Positions 36,115 through 46,452 are shown, counted from the first letter of the stretch. The stretch is DNA of 64,000 bases from Halobacteriovorax sp. HLS (GCF_004006665.1 NZ_QOCL01000001.1:248001-312000); one strand, 5' to 3'. Notes: generated by a model from the sequence alone, not told the origin. Numbers and translations: made by a program.

Positions 36115-37884
36115 ATGGAGCACAATCCAATCGAAAGGGCAAAGGCCTGGGCAACAAATGACTACTTTGATGAGAGTTCAAGAAAAGAAGTTCAAACTCT
36201 CTTAGATAATAATGATGAAAAAGAAATAACTGAAAGATTCTATAAAGACTTAGAATTTGGAACTGGTGGAATAAGAAGTATTATTGGTCAAGGAACGAAT
36301 AGAATAAATACTTATACTGTTAGAAAGGCCACTCAAGCACTTTCTAATGAAGTGATTCGCTCTGGTAAAGAAGAAGGTCTAAAAGAATTTAAAGTTGCAA
36401 TTTCTTATGACTCTCGAAAATTTTCTTTTGAATTTGCTAAAGAGGTCGCATCTGTTTTTGCAGGAAATGGTATTCATGCATATATTTATAAAAGACTAAA
36501 TCCGGTTCCACTTTTAAGTTTCTCTGTTAGACATCACAAAGCACAGGCCGGAGTGATGGTTACAGCTTCCCACAATCCTCCAGAGTATAACGGTTACAAA
36601 GTTTTCTGGAATGATGGCGCTCAAGTTACTCCTCCAAATGATATGAATATCATAAATAACTTCTTATCTATTTCAGATTTCTCAACAATCAATACTATGG
36701 ATTTTGAAGAAGGTGTTTCTAAAGGACTAATCCACTGGGTTGGTGAAGATGTTGAAAATGCATACTACGACGCTATTGGGTCAAAAACAGTAAGACCACA
36801 GATGTGTCAGGAAAAAGGGGATAAATTAAATATTGTCTACACTCCAATCCATGGTACTGGTTACCTTCCTTGCACAACAGCGCTAAAAAATATTGGTTTT
36901 TCAAACGTTCAAGTTGTTGAAGAGCAAAAACTTCCTAATCAAGACTTCCCTACTGTAAGCTCACCAAACCCAGAGAATCCTGAAGCGTTGGCCCTTGCTG
37001 TAAAGTTAATGGAAGATACAGGTGCTGATATAGCAATGGGTACTGACCCAGATACTGATCGAGTCGGTCTTGCTTTTAAGCACGATGGTGAAATGGTTTA
37101 TCTTAACGGGAATCAAATAGGTATTGTAATGCTTCACTACATGTTGAAGAGCCTACAAGAGCAGGCAACGATGCCGAGTAACCCATACTTTGTAAAAACG
37201 ATTGTTACAACTCCTCTTCAGGATGTCATAGCTCAGAGTTTTGGTGTTGAAGTTGAAAATACTTTAACTGGATTCAAGTGGATTTGTGGAAAGATGAATC
37301 AAATCGAAAAAACGAATCCTGAACGAAACTTTGTTTTTGCTACTGAAGAATCTTTTGGATACCTCAATCATGAGTATGTAAGAGATAAAGATGGTGTAAG
37401 TTCAATCACTCTATTGAGTGAAATATGCCTCTATTATAAACTTAAGGGCATGGACCTAGTTGATGCTCTTGACAAAATTTATGAAGAGTATGGATTCTCA
37501 CATGAGACTCTATTAAATATAAATTATTACGGCAAAGAAGGTTCTGAGAAAATTGCACGTATCATGGAAGACTTTAGAACATATGACGAGAAGACTCTAT
37601 GTGGTGACGAAATTAGCTATTTAGAGGACTTCAAGACCCAAAAATCTAAAAATTTTACAGACTTAACTACTACTAAACTTGACCTACCGAGCAGTAATGT
37701 TTTAGGTTTCAACTTTAAGAATGGAACAAAAGTTTACATGCGCCCATCTGGTACAGAACCGAAAATAAAGTTCTATATTATGATTCAAGAAACTGAAGGC
37801 ACATTAGACGAGAAGAAGGCCCGTGCTCTCGCAAAAACGGAAGAATTTTTAACTTTCATAAAAGCGAGAGTTGAAAAGGCCTAA
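36115..37884 (+). CDS. Phosphoglucomutase/phosphomannomutase family enzyme
   Basis: A 589-residue alpha-D-phosphohexomutase, the long (about 580-residue) form found in many bacteria. It interconverts hexose 1- and 6-phosphates. The catalytic Ser loop is TASHNPPEYNGYK, the metal-binding loop is GTDPDTDRVG, the sugar-binding loop is EESFGYL, and the phosphate-binding loop RPSGTEPKIKFY lies near the C-terminus. The start follows GGAG. queC begins 20 nt downstream, so they likely share a transcript despite unrelated roles. Confidence 0.94.
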   Translation: MEHNPIERAKAWATNDYFDESSRKEVQTLLDNNDEKEITERFYKDLEFGTGGIRSIIGQGTNRINTYTVRKATQALSNEVIRSGKEEGLKEFKVAISYDSRKFSFEFAKEVASVFAGNGIHAYIYKRLNPVPLLSFSVRHHKAQAGVMVTASHNPPEYNGYKVFWNDGAQVTPPNDMNIINNFLSISDFSTINTMDFEEGVSKGLIHWVGEDVENAYYDAIGSKTVRPQMCQEKGDKLNIVYTPIHGTGYLPCTTALKNIGFSNVQVVEEQKLPNQDFPTVSSPNPENPEALALAVKLMEDTGADIAMGTDPDTDRVGLAFKHDGEMVYLNGNQIGIVMLHYMLKSLQEQATMPSNPYFVKTIVTTPLQDVIAQSFGVEVENTLTGFKWICGKMNQIEKTNPERNFVFATEESFGYLNHEYVRDKDGVSSITLLSEICLYYKLKGMDLVDALDKIYEEYGFSHETLLNINYYGKEGSEKIARIMEDFRTYDEKTLCGDEISYLEDFKTQKSKNFTDLTTTKLDLPSSNVLGFNFKNGTKVYMRPSGTEPKIKFYIMIQETEGTLDEKKARALAKTEEFLTFIKARVEKA

Positions 37885-37903
37885 AAAATACAGAGGTAGA
37901 AAA

Positions 37904-38605
37904 ATGTCACAGAAGTCCCAAGAGTTAGCAGTTGTTTTAGTTAGTGGTGGAATGGACTCTTTAGTGACTGCGGCCATGGCCCATGAGAATCATGAGAATA
38001 TGGCCTTTCTACATCTGAATTACGGACAAAAAACTCAAGATCGTGAACTTAAGTGTTTTAATGAAATTGCTGATTTCTATAATGTCCCTTTAGAACTACG
38101 TAAAGTAATTGATGTGAGCTTTCTAAGTCAAATTGGTGGAAGCTCGCTTACTGACTCCACTATTGATGTTAAAAATTATCAAGGAGACAGTGACGAAATC
38201 CCTGACTCTTATGTTCCCTTTAGAAATACACATATTATTGCGATGGCCGTTTCTTGGTGTGAAGTTGTCGGTGGAAAGAAAATCTATATCGGCGCTGTAT
38301 ATGAAGATTCTTCAGGATACCCTGATTGCAGACCATCATATTATCAAGCAGTGAATGCTCTCATAAAAGAAGGTACTAAAGATGGAGATATATCCGTAGT
38401 AACCCCTGTTATTCATATGAAAAAAGAAGAAATTGTTCTTAAGGCCGTTGAGTTGAATGCTCCTTTAATATCTTCATACTCTTGCTATGCCCGTGATGAC
38501 AAGGCCTGTGGAATCTGTGATTCATGCGCTCTTAGATTAAGAGGTTTTGAAAAAGCAGGTCTGGCAGATCCAATTGAATACGATCAAAGGCCGAGCTACT
38601 TATAA
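37904..38605 (+). CDS. queC: 7-cyano-7-deazaguanine synthase
   Basis: About 233 residues from the ATG at 37904, which follows AGAGGTAG; an earlier start would overlap the mutase gene and lacks support. It converts 7-carboxy-7-deazaguanine to preQ0 with ATP and ammonia, on the way to queuosine in tRNA. The PP-loop is VLVSGGMDSLV. Zinc-binding Cys are in SCYARDDKACGICDSCALR. Its stop codon abuts the stop codon of the convergent pyrD gene with no gap. queG of the same pathway is near 17 kb. Confidence 0.95.
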   Translation: MSQKSQELAVVLVSGGMDSLVTAAMAHENHENMAFLHLNYGQKTQDRELKCFNEIADFYNVPLELRKVIDVSFLSQIGGSSLTDSTIDVKNYQGDSDEIPDSYVPFRNTHIIAMAVSWCEVVGGKKIYIGAVYEDSSGYPDCRPSYYQAVNALIKEGTKDGDISVVTPVIHMKKEEIVLKAVELNAPLISSYSCYARDDKACGICDSCALRLRGFEKAGLADPIEYDQRPSYL

Positions 38606-39658
38606 TTAATTTATATCCTGAATATTGATAAAGAGATCTTCCAAGCACTCCAGCTTATTTTCTTGAAACTTCTTATCAATTCCCTCTTTAATATCAAAGA
38701 GAACCTTCGGCCCTTGGTAAATGAAAGATGAGTAAAGCTGTACCGCTCTACCTCCTGATTTCCAGAAGTCCCATAAGTCATCAAAGCCAGAAATTCCACC
38801 GACACCTATTATATCAAGATTTGAATGCTCTTTTGATATATCAAGTAATCGATTTCTTACTATTTTAGCTTTTTCAGTAAGTAACTTTCCAGAAACTCCC
38901 CCTATCCCTTTCTCTTCCATTATTGTTGTATTGGTCGCAATAATTCCAGATAATGAGAATTCATTTGCTAATTCAACAATACCTTCAAGTGATTCAAGAG
39001 GAAGGTCCGGTGAAATTTTTATAAATAACGGTGTAGTGCAAACTTTACGCTCTTGTTCTAGTGCTTCAAATATCTCTCTCATGCTCTCATGTCTTTGTAG
39101 GTCACGGAGCCCTGGAGTATTAGGAGAAGAAACATTAATCACTAAATAGTCACAAATATCCTTAAACTTTTGAAATAGTTTTAAGTAATCAAGCTTTGCA
39201 TCTTCAGCACTTGTAATTTTATTCTTACCTAAGTTTACGCCGAGTACTTTATCTAACTTATTACTATTTAAAATATTCTCGTATAGCTGTTCACTTCCCG
39301 CATTGTTAAATCCCATGCAGTTACGTAATGACTGTTCTTCTAAAAGACGAAAGAGTCTAGGCTTTTCATTACCTTCTTGAGCAAGAGGAGTTACCGTTCC
39401 CACCTCAATAGCACCAAATGGAATTTTTGCAAAAAAGTCTACGGCCTTAGCATTCTTATCGAGACCGGCGGCTAGGCCAACTGGAAAATTCCACTGCATA
39501 GAATTTAAATTTGTTTGATACCTTTTGGAATGTGGAATATCCCCACCAAAGAGCTCTGAGCTTGCATGTGGAAACATTGAAAGTGTTTTAATGGATAACT
39601 CATGGGCCTTTTCTGCGTCTAATCGAAAGGCCATGAATTTAAAAAAATCGTAGAACAA
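38606..39658 (-). CDS. pyrD: Dihydroorotate dehydrogenase (quinone), class 2
   Basis: A 350-residue FMN enzyme of pyrimidine synthesis that oxidises dihydroorotate and passes electrons to membrane quinone. The class 2 N-terminal helix region is MFYDFFKFMAFRLDAEKAHELSI. FMN/substrate motifs are GLAAGLDKNA, VGTVTPLAQEGNEKPR, MGFNNAG, VNVSSPNTPGLRDLQ (catalytic Ser region) and IGVGGISG. The start is TTG with AGGA overlapping the upstream stop codon, so translation is coupled to the preceding lipoprotein gene. It is the last gene of the dnaE operon. Confidence 0.94.
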   Translation of the reverse strand: MFYDFFKFMAFRLDAEKAHELSIKTLSMFPHASSELFGGDIPHSKRYQTNLNSMQWNFPVGLAAGLDKNAKAVDFFAKIPFGAIEVGTVTPLAQEGNEKPRLFRLLEEQSLRNCMGFNNAGSEQLYENILNSNKLDKVLGVNLGKNKITSAEDAKLDYLKLFQKFKDICDYLVINVSSPNTPGLRDLQRHESMREIFEALEQERKVCTTPLFIKISPDLPLESLEGIVELANEFSLSGIIATNTTIMEEKGIGGVSGKLLTEKAKIVRNRLLDISKEHSNLDIIGVGGISGFDDLWDFWKSGGRAVQLYSSFIYQGPKVLFDIKEGIDKKFQENKLECLEDLFINIQDIN

Positions 39659-39667
39659 ACTTAAATC

Positions 39668-40603
39668 CTAATAAAGTTGAACAAAATCATTCTCGTGAAC
39701 AGTCCCACCTGAGTGAAGCATCCCAATGGCGCCATCTGGCCCAAAGAATTCTACAATTTCAATTGTACCTTTCACTTCACCTTTTGAAACTCCGATCATT
39801 GCTCCTGTCTCAGGATCAAAAATCTCCTGGCCTTCGGCCATCACTTTTAAAATATCGCCTATATTAATTCCTGAAGATCTTCCGGCATTAATGTAGATCC
39901 TATTCCCCATAATTTTAGCAACTCTACCAACCCAATCAAGCTTCTCAGAAACACTTAGTATCTTCCCAATAGATTTTCTAATCGCAACTTTTACAACATA
40001 ACGTAATAAGTCTCTTCTATATTCGAGCTTACTATCACGATCTCCTTGAAAAAATCTATAACTAGAATCATCAGTGAATGCTTTTATTGTATCCGTGAAG
40101 ACTTCTTTATTCCCATTTACATCAAATATTCTTATTTCAATTTTAGCTTCGGCGTATGCCTTAGTTTCTCTGACAAGACCTATTTCATCTGCCTTTTCTC
40201 GAATCCTAGCATCGACAATTCTACCAAATACAACAAAATTAACACCTGCAACCTTGGCCTTTCTTGATAACTGAACAAGCTTGACTCCTCCACCAGCATA
40301 AATCTCTTTGGAGCTTCCAAAAATCTTATTCGCCATTGGATCAACTACAAACTCACCTAGTCTATTTACTTCTCGGCGAAATTCTTCAGTCGCTGTAATT
40401 CCTAAATCTTCACCTCCATAAGGAGATTCATTAAAGAAAGTAAGTAGAGCGACCTTTTTCTTTACACCATTAAAGTGTCTTCTTTGTTCTACTCTAGGAG
40501 TTCTTCCATGCGGATTACGCTCTATTGTCCCTAGACTACAAGAAACTAAAACTGTAACGACTAAGAAACCTACTAGAGATTTATAAATAGCGCTCGTTCT
40601 CAT
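39668..40603 (-). CDS. CsgG/FlgT-like envelope lipoprotein
   Basis: A 311-residue lipoprotein (lipobox VLVSCS). Residues about 45-215 resemble the CsgG/FlgT middle-domain fold (KKVALLTFFNESPYGG, GVNFVVFGRIVDARI, AKIEIRIFDVNGNKEV). The C-terminal 90 residues look like a FlgT C-terminal beta domain (GRVAKIMGNRIYINAGRSSGINIGDILKV, DFVQLY). In Vibrio, FlgT helps form flagellar basal-body outer rings; CsgG forms secretion channels. A flagellar or secretion-pore role here is inference. The start follows AAGGATAG. The preceding gene ends 3 nt upstream. Confidence 0.72.
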   Translation of the reverse strand: MRTSAIYKSLVGFLVVTVLVSCSLGTIERNPHGRTPRVEQRRHFNGVKKKVALLTFFNESPYGGEDLGITATEEFRREVNRLGEFVVDPMANKIFGSSKEIYAGGGVKLVQLSRKAKVAGVNFVVFGRIVDARIREKADEIGLVRETKAYAEAKIEIRIFDVNGNKEVFTDTIKAFTDDSSYRFFQGDRDSKLEYRRDLLRYVVKVAIRKSIGKILSVSEKLDWVGRVAKIMGNRIYINAGRSSGINIGDILKVMAEGQEIFDPETGAMIGVSKGEVKGTIEIVEFFGPDGAIGMLHSGGTVHENDFVQLY

Positions 40604-40606
40604 GAC

Positions 40607-42028
40607 CTATCCTTGTCCATTTGAGTTAATAGATTTTTCAGATGACATCTTATCCATCAAATTTATTGCAAAAGGATTCGACTCATCTTTAAAAATAATG
40701 ACTTTCTTCTTATCAACTTCCATATTTTTAGATTTTAATATGGTCGTCTTAAGCTCTTCAATATTTCCTTTATAGAATAGCTTCACAACAGCTCTGTCTC
40801 TATTGAATGATTCTAAATTTAATTTAAGATTATTCGTAAGACCGACAGTCGCTAGGTGCTTTTGAACCTCTTCAATTTGCTTAACAGAGCTCGCTCCAAA
40901 AACCTCCAAGTTAAAGCTCTGCACTCCCAATGGAAAGTGAGTAACTTCCTTGGCCAACTCCTGCCACTTGGCCACAGGTAGTCTATAAACCAAACTTGCA
41001 GTATTAGAACTCAATTTCTGAACATCAGTAGTTTCAAAAGTTGCTTCTTCAGAAATAAAGTCATAATGGGAGGCCAGCTTATTTGCTTTTAAATCAAATA
41101 AGAGATACTCCCCTCCAAATTTAAATGTTCTTTTTTTAAAAATAGCATTTTCAGAAATCTTATCCATATTAACTTGAACTTTTAGCCAAAGAGAATCTTT
41201 CAACTCATCCTCTACAGATAAAATTGTACTAGTGTCGCCACTTTCTAAACTTTTTTCTACATCAGTAACATTACTGAGAGGAAGTCTCGTTTCAGATAAC
41301 ATTTTTAGATGAGTATCTAATTTCTCGTATTCTGAGTCCGTAGTAATGATGACATTAGAGACTTTTCCGTTGAATTTATCTTCAAACCATCTTTTCCAAT
41401 GTTCACTAAGAGCATTAGTAAAATCGCTTTCTAGCTCAACACCCAAATCCAACCAAGACATATCTTTCAATCGATAATGAATTGTAATAAAAAGATTCTT
41501 ATAGTTTCTTGTTGAGCCACCTCTAGTAAAAGTATAATACAGGTCATTAAGTACCTTTCTATTAACTTTAGCCTGTACACTCATATAGCGACTGCTCGGA
41601 TATTGTGGAGACCTAGACATTTTCTTTATTGAGTATGAACTAACAACCTTATTTAACTTTCCATAGCGAGACTTTAAGACAAGCTTTTTGGCCCTTAAAT
41701 TTTTCTCAAAGCTCTCTTTTTGCTTACCGGTTAATGGCGTCTCTTCCGTCTTTCCGTATGTTTTTTCTAAATTTTCTTTAATTGGAGCGAAGTAAGCATC
41801 AAATTTTTCATTATACTTACTCCAAAAAACTTCAGAGTTATGCCCCATAGAGGAAAGCTCTTTTGAGATAACATCCTGAAAAGCAGAATACAGAAGCTGT
41901 TTCTTAACAAAACTTAGCGAATCATGGTCAGTCGAAACAAAACGACCCTGACCAGATATAAACTCATCTTTTGCACTAATTTGAAAATTTAGTACGACAA
42001 CTAGAACTAGCGTGATCATTCCTTTCAT
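40607..42028 (-). CDS. Secreted protein of unknown function, partner of the CsgG/FlgT-like lipoprotein
   Basis: A 473-residue protein with a signal peptide (MKGMITLVLVVVLNFQISA). The ATG at 42028 is preferred because GGAG lies 7 nt upstream; GTG at 42031 is the alternative. The mature chain is a mix of helices and strands with no Cys that I can find. The N-terminal KDEFISGQGRFVSTDHDS and following helices recall the N-terminal domain of FlgT, but weakly. It sits between dnaE and the CsgG/FlgT-like gene with gaps of 24 and 3 nt. A joint envelope complex with the next protein is likely. Confidence 0.62.
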   Translation of the reverse strand: MKGMITLVLVVVLNFQISAKDEFISGQGRFVSTDHDSLSFVKKQLLYSAFQDVISKELSSMGHNSEVFWSKYNEKFDAYFAPIKENLEKTYGKTEETPLTGKQKESFEKNLRAKKLVLKSRYGKLNKVVSSYSIKKMSRSPQYPSSRYMSVQAKVNRKVLNDLYYTFTRGGSTRNYKNLFITIHYRLKDMSWLDLGVELESDFTNALSEHWKRWFEDKFNGKVSNVIITTDSEYEKLDTHLKMLSETRLPLSNVTDVEKSLESGDTSTILSVEDELKDSLWLKVQVNMDKISENAIFKKRTFKFGGEYLLFDLKANKLASHYDFISEEATFETTDVQKLSSNTASLVYRLPVAKWQELAKEVTHFPLGVQSFNLEVFGASSVKQIEEVQKHLATVGLTNNLKLNLESFNRDRAVVKLFYKGNIEELKTTILKSKNMEVDKKKVIIFKDESNPFAINLMDKMSSEKSINSNGQG

Positions 42029-42052
42029 CACTTATCTCCATCCTTGTATTAC

Positions 42053-45000
42053 TTATTGTAGGGGGTCTTCGACTCTCCCATCCACAATAAACTGAACTGA
42101 ATTACTACTAAAGAGCTCATTTAATCTAGCGGCCATTTGTGGAGTTGGATTAACTAAGAAATCCTCTCCAAGTGGTAACCTTGCTCGTCCTTGTTCATTC
42201 GAAAAAATCACATGAGCAGGTACAGACCCTCTGTAGCTTAAAAGTAGCTGCTTAAACCTATTTAGCTTACTTTCAGTAAGCTCATCCATTTTAACATTAA
42301 TCCTGATTGAAGTAACCCTATCCTCAGCCTGATCTTTTAATAATTGTACCTTGCTAGGAAAAAATTTCCTAGGCTCTTCTGCCAAGTTTACATTACCACT
42401 AATAAGCAGCGGCTCATCACCATTAAAGAGATCACCATACTCAGCAAAAGTCTTAGGAAAAACGATACATTCTATCTTACCGGAAAGGTCTTCAAGCTGA
42501 GCAAAGCACATCTTGTCACCTTTTTTAGTCATAATTTCTCTCTTCTCAGCGATAAGACCTGCCAGCATCATTTCTCTTTTATCAGAACCTGGTAAATCAT
42601 TTACGGCAGAAATATCCATAGAGGCCAATTTCCCCATTATATCGCTATATCTATCTAGAGGGTGCCCAGATACATAAATCCCCATTAATTGTGATTCATA
42701 AGCAAGCTTTTCTCTATCATCAAAGTCATTTGTGATTTGAATATCTAGCATTTTCATAGGGTCAATAGATGCATCGTCCCCTTCCTCAGTTGATCCGCCC
42801 ATATCAAAAAGACTAACTTGTCCTAACTCCTTTTCTTGCTGTAATTTCTTAGCGTAAGTTACAACTAGCTCGGCGTTTTCAAGCATCGTTTTTCTATTTA
42901 AAGTTTGCTCACATTCATCAAATGCTCCCACTTTTATTAGAGATTCAATAACTTTATTATTTACGGCCTTTAAGGAAACTCTAGTACAGAAGTCGATAAA
43001 TCCTTTATATGGTCCATTCTCTTCTCTTTCGCGAACAAGTTCTTCAACAGCAGTTTCTCCAACATTCTTGATTGCGCCCATACCAAAACGAATATTCTTT
43101 CCAATTACATTAAAAAGCCATAAAGACTCATTTACATCTGGAGCAAAAACTTCAACTCCATTAACTTTTGCATCATTAATGTAAACCGTTACTTTGTCCG
43201 TATTGGTCAGTTCTGTTGAAAGAAGTCCTGCAAAGAAACAAGCTGGATAATAGTATTTTAAATAAGCTGTTTGAAAAGAAATATAACTGTAGGCAACAGC
43301 GTGAGACTTATTAAATCCGTATTCAGCGAAACTCGCCATTAATGAGTAAAGTTCGTTTGCGATCTCTTGATCAAACCCTCTCTCTGCTGCACCTTTTAAG
43401 AAGATTGCTCTATGCTCTTCAATCAGATCAATTTTCTTCTTCCCCATCGCTTTACGAAGAATATCTGCTTGACCGAGTGAATAACCAGCAAGAACACGAG
43501 CAATGTTCATAACCTGTTCTTGGTAAACAATAATTCCGTAAGTATCTTTCAGTAAGGGTCTTAATTCTTCAAATGGGTAGTGCTCTTTTTGACGACCATG
43601 CTTAATCTCAACGAATTGATCATGCATTCCTGAGCCCATAGGTCCTGGTCTATAGAGAGCGTTAATGGCAGTAATATCATCAATACTATCTGGCATAATT
43701 CTCTTACAAAGATCTATCATCCCTGAAGATTCTAACTGAAATACTCCAATAGAGTTTCCTTTGCCGATAAATTCAAAAACCTTAGAGTCTTCGTAATCTA
43801 TCTCTTCAATATCAAAATCTGCAACGTGATCTCTTTGTACAAACTTAGAAGCATAATCGATAACGGTTAAAGTTTTAAGACCTAAAAAGTCAAACTTGAC
43901 AAGGCCTATCTCTTCTGAGAAGTCCTTATCAAACTGGACAACCTTCTCCCCTTTAGCGCCCTTAAAGAGAGGACAATATTCCACAAGAGGTTTATTTGTA
44001 ATGATAACGCCAGCAGCATGAATTCCTGCGTGTCTGTACAGACCTTCTAATCTTCTCGAAATAGTAAAAATTTGTCTAATCTTTGGATCAGTATCAATAA
44101 GCTCCTGAATCTTTGGCTCCATCTCAATGGCGCGCTCAAGATTGATTCCTAACTCATCCGGGATTAACTTGGAAAGAATATTGGCATCAGCAAATGATAG
44201 ATCAAAAACTCTAGAGACATCTTTTACTACGGCCTTGGCCTGTAGTTTTCCAAAAGTGATAATTTGACCGACTCGATCTGTTCCATACTTTTGTGTTACA
44301 TATTCAATAACTTTTTGACGCCCGGCCTGACAAAAGTCTACATCAAAATCCGGCATCGAAATACGTTCAGGGTTTATAAATCTTTCAAAAAGTAAGTTAT
44401 ACGGTAATGGATCAATATTGGTAATAGTTAAAGCATAGGCCGCGAGAGAACCGGCCCCAGATCCTCGTCCAGGTCCAACAGGAATACCATTGTCCTTTGA
44501 CCACTGAATGAAGTCGGCAACAATTAAAAAGTATCCAGGGAACCCCATCTTAATAATCATATCAACTTCGTACTTTAACCTTTCCCAGTACTTCGGTTCA
44601 ATTTCTTGCGCCCAATTTTCCTGAGCAACTAATTTTGTAAAGTGAGGTCCTTTAAATCTCTCAATTAAGCCTTCTTTACAAGATCTTGAAAAATACTCAT
44701 CCGGCGTCTCACCAGTATCTATTGGAAAGTCAGGCAGATGGTAAATCTGATTCCCATTCTCATCAGTCCAATTAAGTTCAACATTACACTTACTAGCTAT
44801 TTCTAAAGTTGCATCACACGCTTCAGGCGCATAATGGAATTGTTCACGCATTTTCTCAGGAGACTTGTAATAGAATTCCTGAGAAGTCATTTTCATTCTA
44901 TTTTCATCAGCAAATGACTTTCCTGTTTGAATACATAGTAGAACCTCCTGAGCTGTCGCATCTTCAGGAGTCATATAATGGGCATCGTTAGTTGCAACTA

Positions 45001-45679
45001 TTTTTACGCCATTTGCTCTTGAATACTCTAAGACTTTTCTATTCACTTCCGCTTGTTCAGGTATGCCATTTTCTTGAATCTCTAGATAGAAATCATCTGG
45101 TCCAAAAACTTCTCGTAATTTTTCAATTGCTCTTACGGCCTTCTCATCTTGTCCGGTAAAAAAGTTATAACCAACCTCACCTTTTAAACATGCCGTAGTA
45201 CAAATCAATCCTTCAGAGTACTCTTTGAGTAGTTCTATATCGGCCCTAGGTTTGTAATAAAACCCTTCAAGGTATGCCCTTGAGAGTAACTTACAGAGGT
45301 TTTGATAACCTGTATTATTTTTTGCAAGAAGTATTAAGTGGTGAATGTGATGGTTAGATTCTTCTTCATCTTGGTTGGAGACACGTGCCGATCTACGAGC
45401 AGACTTTCTATCAAAGCGTGAGCCTGGGGTAAAATATATCTCAGACCCTAAAATCGGGTTTATTCCTTCGGCCTTACAACGTTTGTAAAAATCAATCGCT
45501 CCGAACATATTTCCATGATCTGTCATCGCAATGGCAGGAACCCCCATCGCTTTAGCCTCAGGGATCAAGTCTTTCAGTCTGATTGCTCCATCGAGTAGTG
45601 AATACTGAGTGTGAAGGTGCAGATGAACAAAACTATTTGGATGAGTTTCAAGATATGATGGAGTAGAATTCTCACTCAT
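42053..45679 (-). CDS. dnaE: DNA polymerase III alpha subunit
   Basis: About 1208 residues from the ATG at 45679, which follows GAGG with 8-nt spacing; an ATG 20 codons earlier has no ribosome-binding site. The replicative polymerase opens with a PHP domain (HLHLHTQYSLLDG, TDHGNM), followed by the polymerase core with catalytic Asp residues in PDFDVDF, then a helix-hairpin-helix region and an OB-fold (LIAEKREIMTKKGDKMCFAQLED). Length is normal. It heads an operon that continues into two envelope genes and pyrD. Confidence 0.96.
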   Translation of the reverse strand: MSENSTPSYLETHPNSFVHLHLHTQYSLLDGAIRLKDLIPEAKAMGVPAIAMTDHGNMFGAIDFYKRCKAEGINPILGSEIYFTPGSRFDRKSARRSARVSNQDEEESNHHIHHLILLAKNNTGYQNLCKLLSRAYLEGFYYKPRADIELLKEYSEGLICTTACLKGEVGYNFFTGQDEKAVRAIEKLREVFGPDDFYLEIQENGIPEQAEVNRKVLEYSRANGVKIVATNDAHYMTPEDATAQEVLLCIQTGKSFADENRMKMTSQEFYYKSPEKMREQFHYAPEACDATLEIASKCNVELNWTDENGNQIYHLPDFPIDTGETPDEYFSRSCKEGLIERFKGPHFTKLVAQENWAQEIEPKYWERLKYEVDMIIKMGFPGYFLIVADFIQWSKDNGIPVGPGRGSGAGSLAAYALTITNIDPLPYNLLFERFINPERISMPDFDVDFCQAGRQKVIEYVTQKYGTDRVGQIITFGKLQAKAVVKDVSRVFDLSFADANILSKLIPDELGINLERAIEMEPKIQELIDTDPKIRQIFTISRRLEGLYRHAGIHAAGVIITNKPLVEYCPLFKGAKGEKVVQFDKDFSEEIGLVKFDFLGLKTLTVIDYASKFVQRDHVADFDIEEIDYEDSKVFEFIGKGNSIGVFQLESSGMIDLCKRIMPDSIDDITAINALYRPGPMGSGMHDQFVEIKHGRQKEHYPFEELRPLLKDTYGIIVYQEQVMNIARVLAGYSLGQADILRKAMGKKKIDLIEEHRAIFLKGAAERGFDQEIANELYSLMASFAEYGFNKSHAVAYSYISFQTAYLKYYYPACFFAGLLSTELTNTDKVTVYINDAKVNGVEVFAPDVNESLWLFNVIGKNIRFGMGAIKNVGETAVEELVREREENGPYKGFIDFCTRVSLKAVNNKVIESLIKVGAFDECEQTLNRKTMLENAELVVTYAKKLQQEKELGQVSLFDMGGSTEEGDDASIDPMKMLDIQITNDFDDREKLAYESQLMGIYVSGHPLDRYSDIMGKLASMDISAVNDLPGSDKREMMLAGLIAEKREIMTKKGDKMCFAQLEDLSGKIECIVFPKTFAEYGDLFNGDEPLLISGNVNLAEEPRKFFPSKVQLLKDQAEDRVTSIRINVKMDELTESKLNRFKQLLLSYRGSVPAHVIFSNEQGRARLPLGEDFLVNPTPQMAARLNELFSSNSVQFIVDGRVEDPLQ

Positions 45680-45907
45680 GGAATATGCCTCGATATACTT
45701 TGCGTCGTGTGTGTGTTTCGCAATGTGTTTATAGTTCATTAAAGCAAAATTAGCTCAATTTGTCAGTTGATTTAGTAGATATCTGGCCTCTAATTCCTCT
45801 CAAATAGACTTACTATTCAACACTTAACGCGACTATGAAAAAATATTTACTCTACTCTATAAAAAATGTGAAATACTTATCTCTATAATCGTTAAAATGG
45901 AGTATTT

Positions 45908-46408
45908 GTGAAAAATTTGTTTTTTATTTCTATCTTTTTATTAAGTGCTAATACATTTTCATCTACAAAGAATATTGGTGATAGCGTTCAATACGAAATG
46001 AGCTTCCAAGGGATTAAAGCCACGAGTGAAACAACGATTACTTCACTCAACAGAAGTTCTGAAGAGTTTGAGGTTAAGACGACAACAGTTGTTCAAGGAC
46101 AGGTAGAAACAACGACTGAAAGAGTTCCGCAAGAAGATATTATGACTAAAGAAACCGCTGCATACATGCTTGAAAATTGTAAGTTTATGGGTGGTTTAAT
46201 CGAGCAGATTTTTTTAATTAATAAGAATCATACTACTTGTAAACTTCAAGTTGAGTCTGACTCAGTAAGGCCAATGCTTGAAAGAAGTGGAATTAAATTA
46301 TCAAACAAAACAAATGGGTTTGTCTGGATAGGAGCATTTCCAATTAATGGTATAGGAAAACTAGATACTGCTGATGTTTCTATGAATTTAACAGGGATGA
46401 GCTGGTAA
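45908..46408 (+). CDS. Secreted protein, function unknown
   Basis: A 166-residue protein starting at GTG, which follows GGAG. The signal peptide ends SANTFSS. The mature protein is beta-rich (GDSVQYEMSFQGIKATSETTITSL) with two Cys (ENCKFM, TTCKLQ) likely to pair. No family is recognised. It ends at a GC-rich terminator. Confidence 0.62.
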   Translation: MKNLFFISIFLLSANTFSSTKNIGDSVQYEMSFQGIKATSETTITSLNRSSEEFEVKTTTVVQGQVETTTERVPQEDIMTKETAAYMLENCKFMGGLIEQIFLINKNHTTCKLQVESDSVRPMLERSGIKLSNKTNGFVWIGAFPINGIGKLDTADVSMNLTGMSW

Positions 46409-46419
46409 ATATTTTTGTT

Positions 46420-46452
46420 GGGGGTAGGAATCTCTTGTCCCCCTCTTTTTTT
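46420..46452 (+). terminator. Intrinsic terminator
   Basis: A stem of five G-C pairs (GGGGG / CCCCC) with a few extra weak pairs and an unstructured loop is followed by TCTTTTTTT. It lies 11 nt past the stop codon of the preceding gene. Confidence 0.75.

Noticed and set aside
42053-45739. 20-residue N-terminal extension of dnaE
   Set aside because: The upstream ATG has no ribosome-binding site, while the inner ATG at 45679 has GAGG at good spacing and fits the normal DnaE start just before the PHP domain.
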